Assembly (NCBI GenBank): GCA_013377075.1
Contig: JACABD010000001.1
Coordinates: forward strand, 92,211-156,210
DNA from: Geobacteraceae bacterium
GTDB taxonomy: Bacteria > Desulfobacterota > Desulfuromonadia > Geobacterales > DSM-12255
Reading direction: 5' to 3'
DNA length: 64,000 nt
This document shows, piece by piece, positions 42,775 to 51,907 of this stretch. The translations under genes and the position numbers were made by a program. Below the pieces are notes generated by a model. The model was not told the origin of the DNA. It was given only the letters and a program-made list of their open reading frames with translations, and made no database searches. The first letter of the stretch is position 1; each line of letters begins with the position of its first letter.

Positions 42775-42933
42775 ATGGCTAAACCGAATTATTCATTCCA
42801 GAAACGACAGAAAGAGCTTGAAAAAAAGAAGAAGACTGAAGAAAAAGCGCAGCGCAAGCGGGAAAAACAGCTTGAAGAAACAGCTGACTCCGAAGAACAG
42901 CCAGCTCCAGCTGCGGAGGAAAATTCTCCGTAG
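42775..42933 (+). CDS. 52-aa Lys/Glu-rich hypothetical protein
   Basis: SD AGAGGAG; MAKPNYSFQKRQKELEKKKKTEEKAQRKREKQLEETADSEEQPAPAAEENSP. Confidence 0.75.
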   Translation: MAKPNYSFQKRQKELEKKKKTEEKAQRKREKQLEETADSEEQPAPAAEENSP

Positions 42934-43075
42934 AGGGTTTTGATTCTGCCCTTATATCGATGGCAGTTTATTGTTCACAGGTGACTATAGAGGTTATGCC
43001 TGCCAGGCTGAAAGACAGAAGCTCAGGTCCAGTGGATACTCTGAGCTGTTGCAATGAGCCTGTACTGAAGTTGAA

Positions 43076-43435
43076 ATGGCTAACCTCATGAAACTTCGAA
43101 ACTATCTGACAGTTTTACTCCTCCTTGCCACAGCGCTGTTGACTCCGCTTAACAGCTTCGCCAATGAATTTAAACCCGATGCAACGCAGAGTTGGTGCGC
43201 CTGTCATCTGGCCGATTCTGGCGCACGCGCAGGAGATGCCCAGCCGGATCACTGTTGAGGTAATGCTGACGACTGCTGCGACTGCCATGGCTGTTGTCCG
43301 CTTGCTACTGCGCCATCACTGTTTTGCGGCTTGCGCTTGAATCATTCCGTAAAGGAGCATTTTCACCCCTACGCCAATGGTTTTCAGCCAGAGGTTATTC
43401 TCACCAATTTGTCCCACCTCAAAGTTTCTCCCTGA
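43076..43435 (+). CDS. Secreted Cys/His-rich small protein interrupted by in-frame TGA (43256-43258); candidate selenoprotein or nonsense-mutated gene
   Basis: Signal peptide MKLRNYLTVLLLLATALLTPLNSFA; continues in frame after TGA as GNADDCCDCHGCCPLATAPSLFCGLRLNHSVKEHFHPYANGFQPEVILTNLSHLKVSP*. Confidence 0.55.
43268..43298 (+). promoter_or_regulatory. Bacterial-SECIS-like hairpin downstream of in-frame TGA
   Basis: GACGAC-U-GCU / loop GCGACUGCCAU / GGC-U-GUUGUC; loop begins 19 nt after the TGA with G at its first position. Confidence 0.4.
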
Positions 43436-43557
43436 CGGAATTCCTTTCATTACATCAAAGATTATTGTCGTTTTAAAGTTGTTGATACACCTGAAAACAT
43501 AATGTTTCGAGGTGTTGTTAGTGTCTAAGGGCGACATTTACACCAAGGAGTATTGTT

Positions 43558-43683
43558 GTGACAAATAAAGACCCTTTCATGCCCAGGGCGATCTGGCTGT
43601 CTGTTGGCGGTTTTGCTGCAACAATCTTCTGCTATCTTGGCGTAATCCGGTTTGCACAGTTATGGCGGTTAACTGTTGAATGA
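43558..43683 (+). CDS. 41-aa single-TM hypothetical protein
   Basis: SD AAGGAG 8 nt before GTG; VTNKDPFMPRAIWLSVGGFAATIFCYLGVIRFAQLWRLTVE. Confidence 0.6.
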   Translation: MTNKDPFMPRAIWLSVGGFAATIFCYLGVIRFAQLWRLTVE

Positions 43684-43860
43684 ATGGCCGGGAATCGACG
43701 TCAAACAAAGTGAATTGCAAATATTTATTGTCATCTGATTAGCACCAATCTTCCGCTTGATGTTTTTTATTTCATCGCCCTTGAAGGCGAGGGAGAATAT
43801 TTGGCACTTGCGGAAGATCCGTATCTATCAGGTATTGTTATAAAATGGCTCAAAGGGTAA
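43684..43860 (+). pseudogene. Interrupted short ORF (in-frame TGA at 43711-43713), or a gene with non-canonical start
   Basis: Frame reads MAGNRRQTK*IANIYCHLISTNLPLDVFYFIALEGEGEYLALAEDPYLSGIVIKWLKG*. Confidence 0.35.
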
Positions 43861-43903
43861 AATGGGATATATTTGTAAAATGCTTGTTTGGCGGAGGTGA
43901 AGA

Positions 43904-44464
43904 GTGCAATCCGTGATAGTGCCGGTAATTGTCGGCGTAGCCATGTCTGGTGACGGCATAAAAAGCGAAGCTCCGCAGGAAGAAAGGGCGCTCCTTGCCG
44001 GCGGCTGTTTCTGGGGGATGCAGGATATTTTGCGAAAGGTTCCGGGCGTGATTTCGACAAAGGTTGGCTACACGGGAGGCGATCTCAAAAATCCGCGCTA
44101 CGATGACCTTCACATGGATGGCAACGGGCATGCAGAGGCCGTCGAGGTGATTTTTGATCCGGGAAAGATCAGCTATGAAGAGCTGCTGGAAAAATGGTTT
44201 TTCCGGATGCACGATCCGACCAGCGTCAATCGTCAGGGGGGGGATTTCGGTGTGCAGTACCGTTCAGCCATCTTCTATGGCGACTCGCGGCAGAAGGAGA
44301 TGGCAGAGCGGGTAAAAAGAGCTGTTGACGGGTCAGGTAAGTGGCAACGCCCGGTTGCCACCGAAATTGTAGCGGCAAAAGAGTTCTACTCGGCAGAAGA
44401 GTATCATCAGGATTACCTTGTCAAAAACCCTCGCGGCTACAGCTGTCATTTCCTGCGGGAGTAG
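43904..44464 (+). CDS. msrA: Peptide methionine sulfoxide reductase A
   Basis: ALLAGGCFWGMQDILRKVPGVISTKVGYTGG. Confidence 0.96.
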   Translation: MQSVIVPVIVGVAMSGDGIKSEAPQEERALLAGGCFWGMQDILRKVPGVISTKVGYTGGDLKNPRYDDLHMDGNGHAEAVEVIFDPGKISYEELLEKWFFRMHDPTSVNRQGGDFGVQYRSAIFYGDSRQKEMAERVKRAVDGSGKWQRPVATEIVAAKEFYSAEEYHQDYLVKNPRGYSCHFLRE

Positions 44465-44472
44465 ATTTCAGG

Positions 44473-44631
44473 TCAGTAGATGATGATGTAGTCGTGCTGC
44501 TGGGCGATCTTGGATATTTCGAGCACATCGCTGATGATATAACTCTTCCCCTCAAGGCTGAAGGTCTTGGTGCCATCACCGTTATCTGTGCAGCTTTCGA
44601 TAAGTGTTTCAAAAAGTGCTGTCTTGACCAT
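44473..44631 (-). CDS. 52-aa hypothetical protein
   Basis: SD AGGAG; MVKTALFETLIESCTDNGDGTKTFSLEGKSYIISDVLEISKIAQQHDYIIIY; 9 nt downstream of the M23 gene; absent from ORF track. Confidence 0.7.
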   Translation of the reverse strand: MVKTALFETLIESCTDNGDGTKTFSLEGKSYIISDVLEISKIAQQHDYIIIY

Positions 44632-44640
44632 GCTTCTCCT

Positions 44641-45387
44641 CTATTTACCGATCCTTTTCAGATCCTGAAAGATATTTTCCGGCTTCGGATAGCCGTTGTC
44701 AAGCTTCAGGCATGTCAGGTGCAAGTGTGTTGGTGATCGCTTCTTCCGGGCATTGAGCCCCGTTCTGCCGACAGTGGCGATACGGTCTCCTGGTTTTATG
44801 ATGTCACCGATCGTGACAAGAATATCCCGATTGTGAGCGTAGTAGAGCAGCAGTTCATTTGTTGGATCGTAGACCCAGACGTATTTGCCGCCACGCAGTT
44901 TACTCTCCGCTTCCCATTCATTTGCTACAGATACAACAATGCCGCCGCTCATGGAAAGCACATGCACAGGTTTGCCTGTGCGGTCGTCCAAGTCGTCACG
45001 GTTTTTGTCGCGGATGAAAAGGTCGAATGATGGGTGCCCGCCATGGCGGTTCCCGCTGAAGAAGTCGTATCCGGAAGCAACATAGTCGCGCCCCCGGTTG
45101 CCGGTTGCTTGCAGCGTGTATCCTTCGATTGGGAAACGCCATTCAGACCGGCTTAACTGGCCCCCGCCGTTTGAAAAATAGTAATTCTTTACAAGCGGCA
45201 AAAGCCGCCGCATCTCTCCCAGAGCCGCATTCCGACTAATATTGTTGTCTCGGATATGGGTGTTCAGCTGATTGAATTCGCGGTATGCGGTGAAGTTTCC
45301 ATCTGCATGCAGTTGTGGTGGCAGCAGAAGCAGCATTAGGATAATGGTGAGCCAGTCGGTTAGTTTCAAAAAAATCCTTTCAGTCAT
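44641..45387 (-). CDS. Secreted M23-family peptidase
   Basis: HPSFDLFIRDKNRDDLDD...YYAHNRDILVTIGDIIKPGDRIATVGRTG...PTHLHL. Confidence 0.88.
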   Translation of the reverse strand: MTERIFLKLTDWLTIILMLLLLPPQLHADGNFTAYREFNQLNTHIRDNNISRNAALGEMRRLLPLVKNYYFSNGGGQLSRSEWRFPIEGYTLQATGNRGRDYVASGYDFFSGNRHGGHPSFDLFIRDKNRDDLDDRTGKPVHVLSMSGGIVVSVANEWEAESKLRGGKYVWVYDPTNELLLYYAHNRDILVTIGDIIKPGDRIATVGRTGLNARKKRSPTHLHLTCLKLDNGYPKPENIFQDLKRIGK

Positions 45388-45672
45388 ATTTTTATGCCAG
45401 TCGATCCTGTTTTGCAGGGATGTGGAATAGTCAAATTGATGAATGTCACCAAAAAGAAGTTGACAGCTTACTAAAAGTCAATACTGTCGGCAATATTTAT
45501 CAACTTTGCCTACCTTCAAAATCAGGCGCTCAGTCATACTTAGAAAGCCGGACATGACTGGATGTTATCGATGGGGAGGTTTTGGCGGATTTAAGCAGAA
45601 GGTCTATTTATGTTAGCATCCGACTGGTTCAGTCAGGTAAGTAGTTGTATCTGTTGTTTATGTTCTCTGAAT

Positions 45673-45713
45673 AATAAAAGAGCCTGCTGTCCAAATGGTC
45701 AGCAGGCTCTTTT
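45673..45713. terminator. Bidirectional-type terminator hairpin downstream of the rhodanese gene
   Basis: AAAGAGCCTGCTG...CAGCAGGCTCTTTTT. Confidence 0.9.
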
Positions 45714-45732
45714 TGTTGACGTAAGGGCTGGA

Positions 45733-46269
45733 TTAGTTCCCCGGAACGCTCTCGTCGATGTTGCCAGTAAAGCCGAATGTGTAAGGGAATCCGAGATTTT
45801 TCCAGCCAGACGCTACGGTGCGATAGCCTTTGGAATCTGTCCCGCCTTCGAATCCACCCACAACATTGTAGACATTGGTGTAGCCGTCAGCTTCGAGTGC
45901 CTGGGCTGCTTTCACACTGCGGCTACCGGAGCGGCACAGGGTCATGATTGCCTGATTGCTTGCAAGATTCAACTTTGCAACATCGACCATGAACAGATTG
46001 TTTGGTATAAGCTCGTAACCCTTGCCCGGCTTTTCAATTTCAAAAGCGATGTTGAATACCTTTGCTGCGATTTCCGACCCTGCACCGAGCTTGTTAGCGC
46101 CAGGGTGACCGACCCATGCCCATTCTTCAGGAGTCCGGACATCAAGCATGATAGCTTGACCGGACGCCATCATTGAGTAGGCAACGGACGGGGTGATGTT
46201 CTGGAAGGCGTTTGCAGAAGAAAAAGCAGAGACTAGGGCGAGAACTGTAAAAATAATGGCTTTTTTCAT
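45733..46269 (-). CDS. Secreted rhodanese-like protein
   Basis: Signal peptide; MLDVRTPEEWAWVGHP; IMTLCRSGSRSVKAAQAL. Confidence 0.9.
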   Translation of the reverse strand: MKKAIIFTVLALVSAFSSANAFQNITPSVAYSMMASGQAIMLDVRTPEEWAWVGHPGANKLGAGSEIAAKVFNIAFEIEKPGKGYELIPNNLFMVDVAKLNLASNQAIMTLCRSGSRSVKAAQALEADGYTNVYNVVGGFEGGTDSKGYRTVASGWKNLGFPYTFGFTGNIDESVPGN

Positions 46270-46824
46270 TGAGTACTCCTTTGAGGTTTAGTGAGCTTGA
46301 TTTTCCATCTTTGGCCGATCATTTTCTACTGTACGTCAAATTATGATAATGCAACCTGTGTCACACCTTTAAATCTAAATCCCCTCCTTTGTTATTAATA
46401 TGTCAACTAAGAGTGCTAATTAAATGTATCCACTTACTGTGCCAACTTAAATATTGTTTAAGAATATCTGCCCGGTGGAAAACAAATGTCAGGAAGAGCC
46501 AGTGTTATAAGGGGTATAATCTGTCTGGCTCAATTTGTTCATAGTTTATGCATTATGTTCTTAGAATCGGCCTGTAGTGCGCGTATCTCATTGATAAGGC
46601 GGCACTATTCATTGATGAGTAGCGGATAGGCTTAAAATCGCTGTTTTGCGGCACCTGCATTGTTAACGCTATTTCGCATGGCGACAGAGGCAATCGCCGC
46701 CAGTTCACTTAATCTTGTTGGATGCACCGGTTTTCTGTGGTGCCATGCTTTTTATCCTGTATTGATTAACTTGATTAGTAGCCCTAATCGACTTTACCTT
46801 GCCACTGTGTGAGTCTCTGGATGG

Positions 46825-48846
46825 TTATACTTCTTGGTCCGAATCAGCCTGTGCAGCAGTCAGATTGAACATCCCCATCTCTTTCTGTAGAACGGCTGTC
46901 TGTAGGGATAGGCTGGCAACGGCAGTGTCAAGAAGAGAGGCCGCTTCAAGGTTTTTGTCATTGGAATGTTCTATGCCGGTGACAGCGCTGGTGATGTCGG
47001 CAGTCGAGGCAGTCTGCAGATCAGATGCCGACTTGATTTGGCCGATCATTCCGGTGATCTGTTCTGTAGACCGTGCAATCGAATTGCTGGTTTTTGCCTG
47101 CTCCTGGGTTGATGCCCTTACCTGTGCCGCAAGTGAGCGCATTTTTCCCACTGAAGACATGATGACCTCGCTGACTTTTGCCTGCTCTTTGGTTGCAGTG
47201 CCGATCTGCTGCACCATCTTGGAAACCTTTTCAACCGAGCTATTAATCAAGCCGCTCCCTGTTGTCTGCTCTGCTGCCGAACGGGCAATGGCGTTTATTT
47301 GATCGGTAGATTTCTTAACGCCGCTGACAATTTTCTGGAGAGCCTCTCCGGATTTTTGTGAAAGCAGGGCCCCTTCTTCAATATTATTTTCTGCCTCAGC
47401 AATTGCATTGACTGCACGTTTGGTCTCTATCTGAACGCCATCAATGAGCCCCGCAATTTCTCGGGTAGAGCTTTTGGTCCTCTCCGCAAGATCCTTGATT
47501 TCACCGGCCACCACGGCAAATCCCTTGCCGTGATCACCGGCCTGCGCCGCGATAATGGCTGCATTCAATGCCAAGAGGTTTGTCTGTTCGTTGACCTCAT
47601 TTATTACCCTTAGAATTGCGCCAATATCCTCGGCCTTGCTGGAAAGAGTTGTAATGACCTCTGCAGTGATTTGCGAAGACCGGCGGATTTCTTCCATGCC
47701 GGTGATCGCATTTGCGACGGAGTCCATGCCGAATTCAGCATCCTGCAGCACACTGCCGGAAATTGCTGCAGCCTCGCGGGAATTTATTTCGACTTCTTTT
47801 ATCGATGCATTAAGCTCATACACGGAAGATGCTGCTGAGTTGGACGCCTCCATCAGGGCGGTTGTGCCCTGACTGATCTGCTTGACTGCTGCTGCAATCT
47901 CGGTAATGGAAGAACTGACCTCCTCCACAACACCAAGCAGGTTATCCATTGAGAGCGCCACTTCCTCGACGCTGGATGCCATCTCGAGAATTGATGAAGA
48001 TGTTTCATCTGCAGATATTGAAAGAGTGTCAACACCTCTGGAGACATCAGCTGCTGTTTTGTTGATTGACAGTACACCCTGTGAGGTCATGCCGATACCG
48101 GCGGCCTGACTGCTGGTCGTTTCCATGACAGTTTTTGCTGCGGTAAAAATATTGCCGGAGACCAGAGCAAGGTCACTCGCCGAACTGTTTACCCTGTTCA
48201 CCATTAGCCGCAGGCTTTCAACCATTTTGTTGAGTGAAGAGCAGAGCTCGCCAATTTCGTCTTTGGATAGAACGTCAAGGGTCTCTGCAAGATTCCCTTC
48301 TGCCACTGATTTGGCAAATTCCAGACCTATATTTACCGGCTTCTTTATATAGATATTGAAAAGAGAAATTATGGCAAGCGTGACAGCTACGAGCATGCAG
48401 GCCTGAAAGAGTGGGATCATCAGTAGATTCTTCGTATTTATCTCATCCATGGTTCTGGTCGTATAAATAATTTCCACTGACCCTACGGGAGTGTTATTGA
48501 GAGAAATCTGTTCTTTGGCTATAAACTTCTTCTTCGCGCTCCGTTTAATTTCCTTTTCCTTGAGAACCTCTCCATTAGTCCCGATAAACCTCATGGACTC
48601 GATATCTTCATCCTTGAGGGACTCTTCAATGTAGGATCCAAGGAGGTCGAAATTGAAGTTCAAAATCGGCTCAGCGCTTATTCCGGCGGCTTGACGGACG
48701 TTTCGTTGCATTCTTTTGTGCAAGGAGTTAAGGAGGTCCGCACTGGAGGATTTTATGTAGAGAAACGTACCGATGCTCTGGCCCACGACAAGCAATAGAA
48801 TGAGAATGGATATGAACCGGGTTGCAAGTGAGCTGTTTTTCTTCAT
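46825..48846 (-). CDS. Methyl-accepting chemotaxis protein
   Basis: Two TM, HAMP, signalling domain (EQTNLLALNAAIIAAQAGDHGKGFAVVAGEIKDLAERT). Confidence 0.95.
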   Translation of the reverse strand: MKKNSSLATRFISILILLLVVGQSIGTFLYIKSSSADLLNSLHKRMQRNVRQAAGISAEPILNFNFDLLGSYIEESLKDEDIESMRFIGTNGEVLKEKEIKRSAKKKFIAKEQISLNNTPVGSVEIIYTTRTMDEINTKNLLMIPLFQACMLVAVTLAIISLFNIYIKKPVNIGLEFAKSVAEGNLAETLDVLSKDEIGELCSSLNKMVESLRLMVNRVNSSASDLALVSGNIFTAAKTVMETTSSQAAGIGMTSQGVLSINKTAADVSRGVDTLSISADETSSSILEMASSVEEVALSMDNLLGVVEEVSSSITEIAAAVKQISQGTTALMEASNSAASSVYELNASIKEVEINSREAAAISGSVLQDAEFGMDSVANAITGMEEIRRSSQITAEVITTLSSKAEDIGAILRVINEVNEQTNLLALNAAIIAAQAGDHGKGFAVVAGEIKDLAERTKSSTREIAGLIDGVQIETKRAVNAIAEAENNIEEGALLSQKSGEALQKIVSGVKKSTDQINAIARSAAEQTTGSGLINSSVEKVSKMVQQIGTATKEQAKVSEVIMSSVGKMRSLAAQVRASTQEQAKTSNSIARSTEQITGMIGQIKSASDLQTASTADITSAVTGIEHSNDKNLEAASLLDTAVASLSLQTAVLQKEMGMFNLTAAQADSDQEV

Positions 48847-48992
48847 CTGGTGGCCTTATTGGTTATATGATTTTCTGCTGCCCCACATTTGACGGTCCAT
48901 GAAGCAGCCGTTATGGAGGAGGGCCGAAAACCTGTCAGTTTCCGGCCACATCACCATGTATGATTGAACGTTCCACAGGCAAAGCCTGTCTG

Positions 48993-49775
48993 TTACTTGG
49001 CGCTGAGTACACCCTTCTCAAGGAACAGATAATTACTGTAACCTTTTGCTTCGAGGTAGTACTGAAGCCACTCAACCTGTTTACCGACCGCGTCGAGAAT
49101 AAGAAGCTGCTTGTTTTTGAATTCGCCCTTATTGATGAGATCGACCATCCGATCGGAAGGGATGTTTCGCAGTCCCTGGATTTGCGGTATGACGTCGCGT
49201 TGGATAGGTTCACGGATGTCAACTACTACGGCGTTTGGTTTTGCGGCTTTACTCTTGAAATCATCATAGCCAATTAACTTTTTGGCAAATGTGCTTTTAG
49301 GGATAAGTTTTTCTTTATCGGCAGGGGTTTTACCGAGGAGTGTGGTTTTGTCCGGATTGGCTTTTGCCCAGTCAAATATTCCGGCATCATAAACGGTGAC
49401 ACCTTTAAAACCTGATTTAGTTGCTAATTCAGCGGCTTCATAGCTTTTTTCGCAGGTATGACCGTTGCAGTAGAAAACCAGCGGTGATGGGGCCGATTTT
49501 TGCCTTGCTTTCTCCAGGTCGGTGGTAAATGTCTTCACCGCCATGGGGAGGTGGGCTGCCTTGTTTATATGGATTACGTCATATTCTATCTTTGAGCGGA
49601 CATCGATAATTGCCGCCTTGTCATACTGACTTTTCAGATCATTGGTGCTGATGAACTGCAGGCTTGGATACTTTTTGCGAAGGGGAAATCCTTCCTCTGC
49701 TGCCAAAAGAGGCGTCGACAGTAACAGTAGGCAGGTAAGAGCGAAAATGGTTCTCTGTAATGTTGCTTTCATCAT
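48993..49775 (-). CDS. Secreted tandem rhodanese-domain protein
   Basis: Signal peptide; YDKAAIIDVRSKIEYDVIHI; LVFYCNGHTCEKSYEAA; second domain NAVVVDIREPIQRDVI. Confidence 0.88.
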   Translation of the reverse strand: MMKATLQRTIFALTCLLLLSTPLLAAEEGFPLRKKYPSLQFISTNDLKSQYDKAAIIDVRSKIEYDVIHINKAAHLPMAVKTFTTDLEKARQKSAPSPLVFYCNGHTCEKSYEAAELATKSGFKGVTVYDAGIFDWAKANPDKTTLLGKTPADKEKLIPKSTFAKKLIGYDDFKSKAAKPNAVVVDIREPIQRDVIPQIQGLRNIPSDRMVDLINKGEFKNKQLLILDAVGKQVEWLQYYLEAKGYSNYLFLEKGVLSAK

Positions 49776-50350
49776 GTTTTTTCTCCTTTGATAAATGACG
49801 GTTGTAAATTTTACAGCTTTTTCCATTCTGAAGTGGTGTGTGACAACACCATAAACACGGAGGTCTCTTCGACCCTGAAATCCTTTATACGTAAGATAGA
49901 ATCTACTTTGATTACAATTAAGAGATATCTAATAGTGGCAAGGATATAGGCAACAATGGCACGTACGCATGAGCCTGATGGCAGACAATGAAGATGACCT
50001 TGATTCGGAGTCGGTCTTTAAAGCACTTAAGTCTGGAAGTCGCAGTGTTGCTGATGGTTAGTTTCATTGATTAATTGCAAGGATTATAATGAGAAGATGC
50101 TCTGATGGCAAACAAAATTATCTATTAATGGTTAATATGTAAACTTTGCAACTTTATTGCATGTGGTTTGCAGCTTGTTAGTTTCGGAGTAGTGTAAGCG
50201 CAACTTATCTAGCGGTGGGTAAAGGGAAATATGAGCAGATTCTTCATGAAGTGATGGTGCCCTGGTCCTGAAGCAATTCAGTAGTAACCCTTTAAAAAAC
50301 CGGTAAGATGTAGTAGGCTTTGGTGTTATTAATTTGTCAGGAGTAATTCA

Positions 50351-51841
50351 ATGTCCAATGAGCGCAGAAGCGGTATACTTCTTCATCCTACATCTCTACC
50401 GGGGAACCGTGGAATCGGCACTCTTGGCGCTGAAGCCCTCTTGTTTGCCGATTTTCTTGCGGCTGCCGGTCAGACCCTCTGGCAGGTTCTTCCGCTGGCT
50501 CCCCCAGGGTGCGGCAACTCCCCATACTCGGCTTTTTCGGCCTTTGCCGGTAATCCTCTTCTGATCGATCTGGACATTCTTGCAGATGAAGGTGATCTTG
50601 ACCCTTTGGAGCTGCCTGCTTTTGCAAGTTCCGAGCGGATCGACTTCACTGCGGTTGAGAAAGTCAAACTTCCGCTGCTGCGAAAAGCTGCCGAGAGGTT
50701 TTTCTCTTTGCCCGAGAATGAGCGTCTCCATGACTTCTGGAGGTTTTGCGACTCTACTTTCTGGCTGCATGACTACGCACTTTTCGGGGCGCTTAAAGCT
50801 CATTTTGATGGCAAACCCTGGAACAAGTGGCCGGAAAAACTCCGCAAGCGCGATTTGGCAGAGTGCGGATGTTTCTCGGCGCTACTCGGTTCCGAAATAG
50901 GATTTCAGAAGTATATGCAGTGGCAGTTCTCAAGGCAGTGGCAGCGGGTGAAGAGCTATGCCAACGGGCGTGGTATCCTCCTAATCGGTGATGCGCCGAT
51001 CTTTGTTGCCCATGATTCTGCTGATGTCTGGTGTAATCAGCATATCTTTAATCTTGATGATAACGGCATTCCAATCAATGTTGCCGGTGTTCCGCCGGAC
51101 TACTTCAGCAGGACCGGTCAGAGGTGGGGCAATCCGCTCTACAGGTGGGACGTGCTGGCAGCTGACGGCTATGGCTGGTGGATTGCGCGGCTCAAGAACG
51201 ATTTTGCCATTTACGATATCCTCAGAATCGACCATTTCCGAGGCTTTGAGTCCCACTGGGAGATTCCGGCCAGGGAGAAGACTGCAATTAACGGTAGTTG
51301 GGTCAAGGGGCCTGGTTATGAACTATTTGAAGCGCTAAAGGGGGCAATGGGTGAGCTGCCGTTGATAGCCGAAGACCTCGGGGTCATAACCCCTGAAGTT
51401 GAGCAGTTGCGCGACAGATGCGGCTTTCCAGGGATGAGGATCCTCCAGTTTGCCTTTGACAGCGGCGCGGACAATGCCTATCTCCCCCATAATCATAGCT
51501 ATAATTCGATCGTTTACACCGGTACACATGACAATGACACTACAAAAGGGTGGTTCGACTCCCTTGATAACGGGCAGCGCCAGCATATTTGTGAATACCT
51601 GAACTCTGCTGAAGAGGGTGTCGTTGATAGCCTTGTTCGTGCGGCTATTGCATCTGTGGCAAGATTTGCAATAATTCCAATGCAGGATATACTGAAACTT
51701 CCGGCATCGGGAAGGATGAATATCCCTGGCGTTGCGGATAATAACTGGGGGTGGAGGCTTCTGCCTGGGTACGGGGACGAAGCTGATCATTCAAGGCTGA
51801 AAGAGCTTTCCATTTTATACAACCGATTTAGTCAACAATAG
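50351..51841 (+). CDS. malQ: 4-alpha-glucanotransferase
   Basis: RRSGILLHPTSLPGNRGIGTLG; RIDHFRGFESHWEIP; GTHDNDTTKGW. Confidence 0.96.
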   Translation: MSNERRSGILLHPTSLPGNRGIGTLGAEALLFADFLAAAGQTLWQVLPLAPPGCGNSPYSAFSAFAGNPLLIDLDILADEGDLDPLELPAFASSERIDFTAVEKVKLPLLRKAAERFFSLPENERLHDFWRFCDSTFWLHDYALFGALKAHFDGKPWNKWPEKLRKRDLAECGCFSALLGSEIGFQKYMQWQFSRQWQRVKSYANGRGILLIGDAPIFVAHDSADVWCNQHIFNLDDNGIPINVAGVPPDYFSRTGQRWGNPLYRWDVLAADGYGWWIARLKNDFAIYDILRIDHFRGFESHWEIPAREKTAINGSWVKGPGYELFEALKGAMGELPLIAEDLGVITPEVEQLRDRCGFPGMRILQFAFDSGADNAYLPHNHSYNSIVYTGTHDNDTTKGWFDSLDNGQRQHICEYLNSAEEGVVDSLVRAAIASVARFAIIPMQDILKLPASGRMNIPGVADNNWGWRLLPGYGDEADHSRLKELSILYNRFSQQ

Positions 51842-51907
51842 CTGTTGAAACATTGACATCAATTTGCTAGGGTTTTCAAAATTCAAGACTGAAAGGACAC
51901 AAAAATC

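Noticed and set aside
42934-43903. Possible mobile-element insertion as the cause of the gene-poor, interrupted region
   Set aside because: No transposase, integrase, terminal inverted repeats or target duplications were recognised by eye.
46669-46746. Minus-strand micro-ORF MAPQKTGASNKIK-TGA-TGGDCLCRHAK with another in-frame TGA
   Set aside because: Very short, no convincing RBS, and only a weak downstream hairpin; not enough to call a selenoprotein or a gene, though the Cys-containing tail is curious.
49969-50061. 30-aa ORF MSLMADNEDDLDSESVFKALKSGSRSVADG
   Set aside because: No clear SD and compositionally unremarkable; probably chance in an intergenic region.
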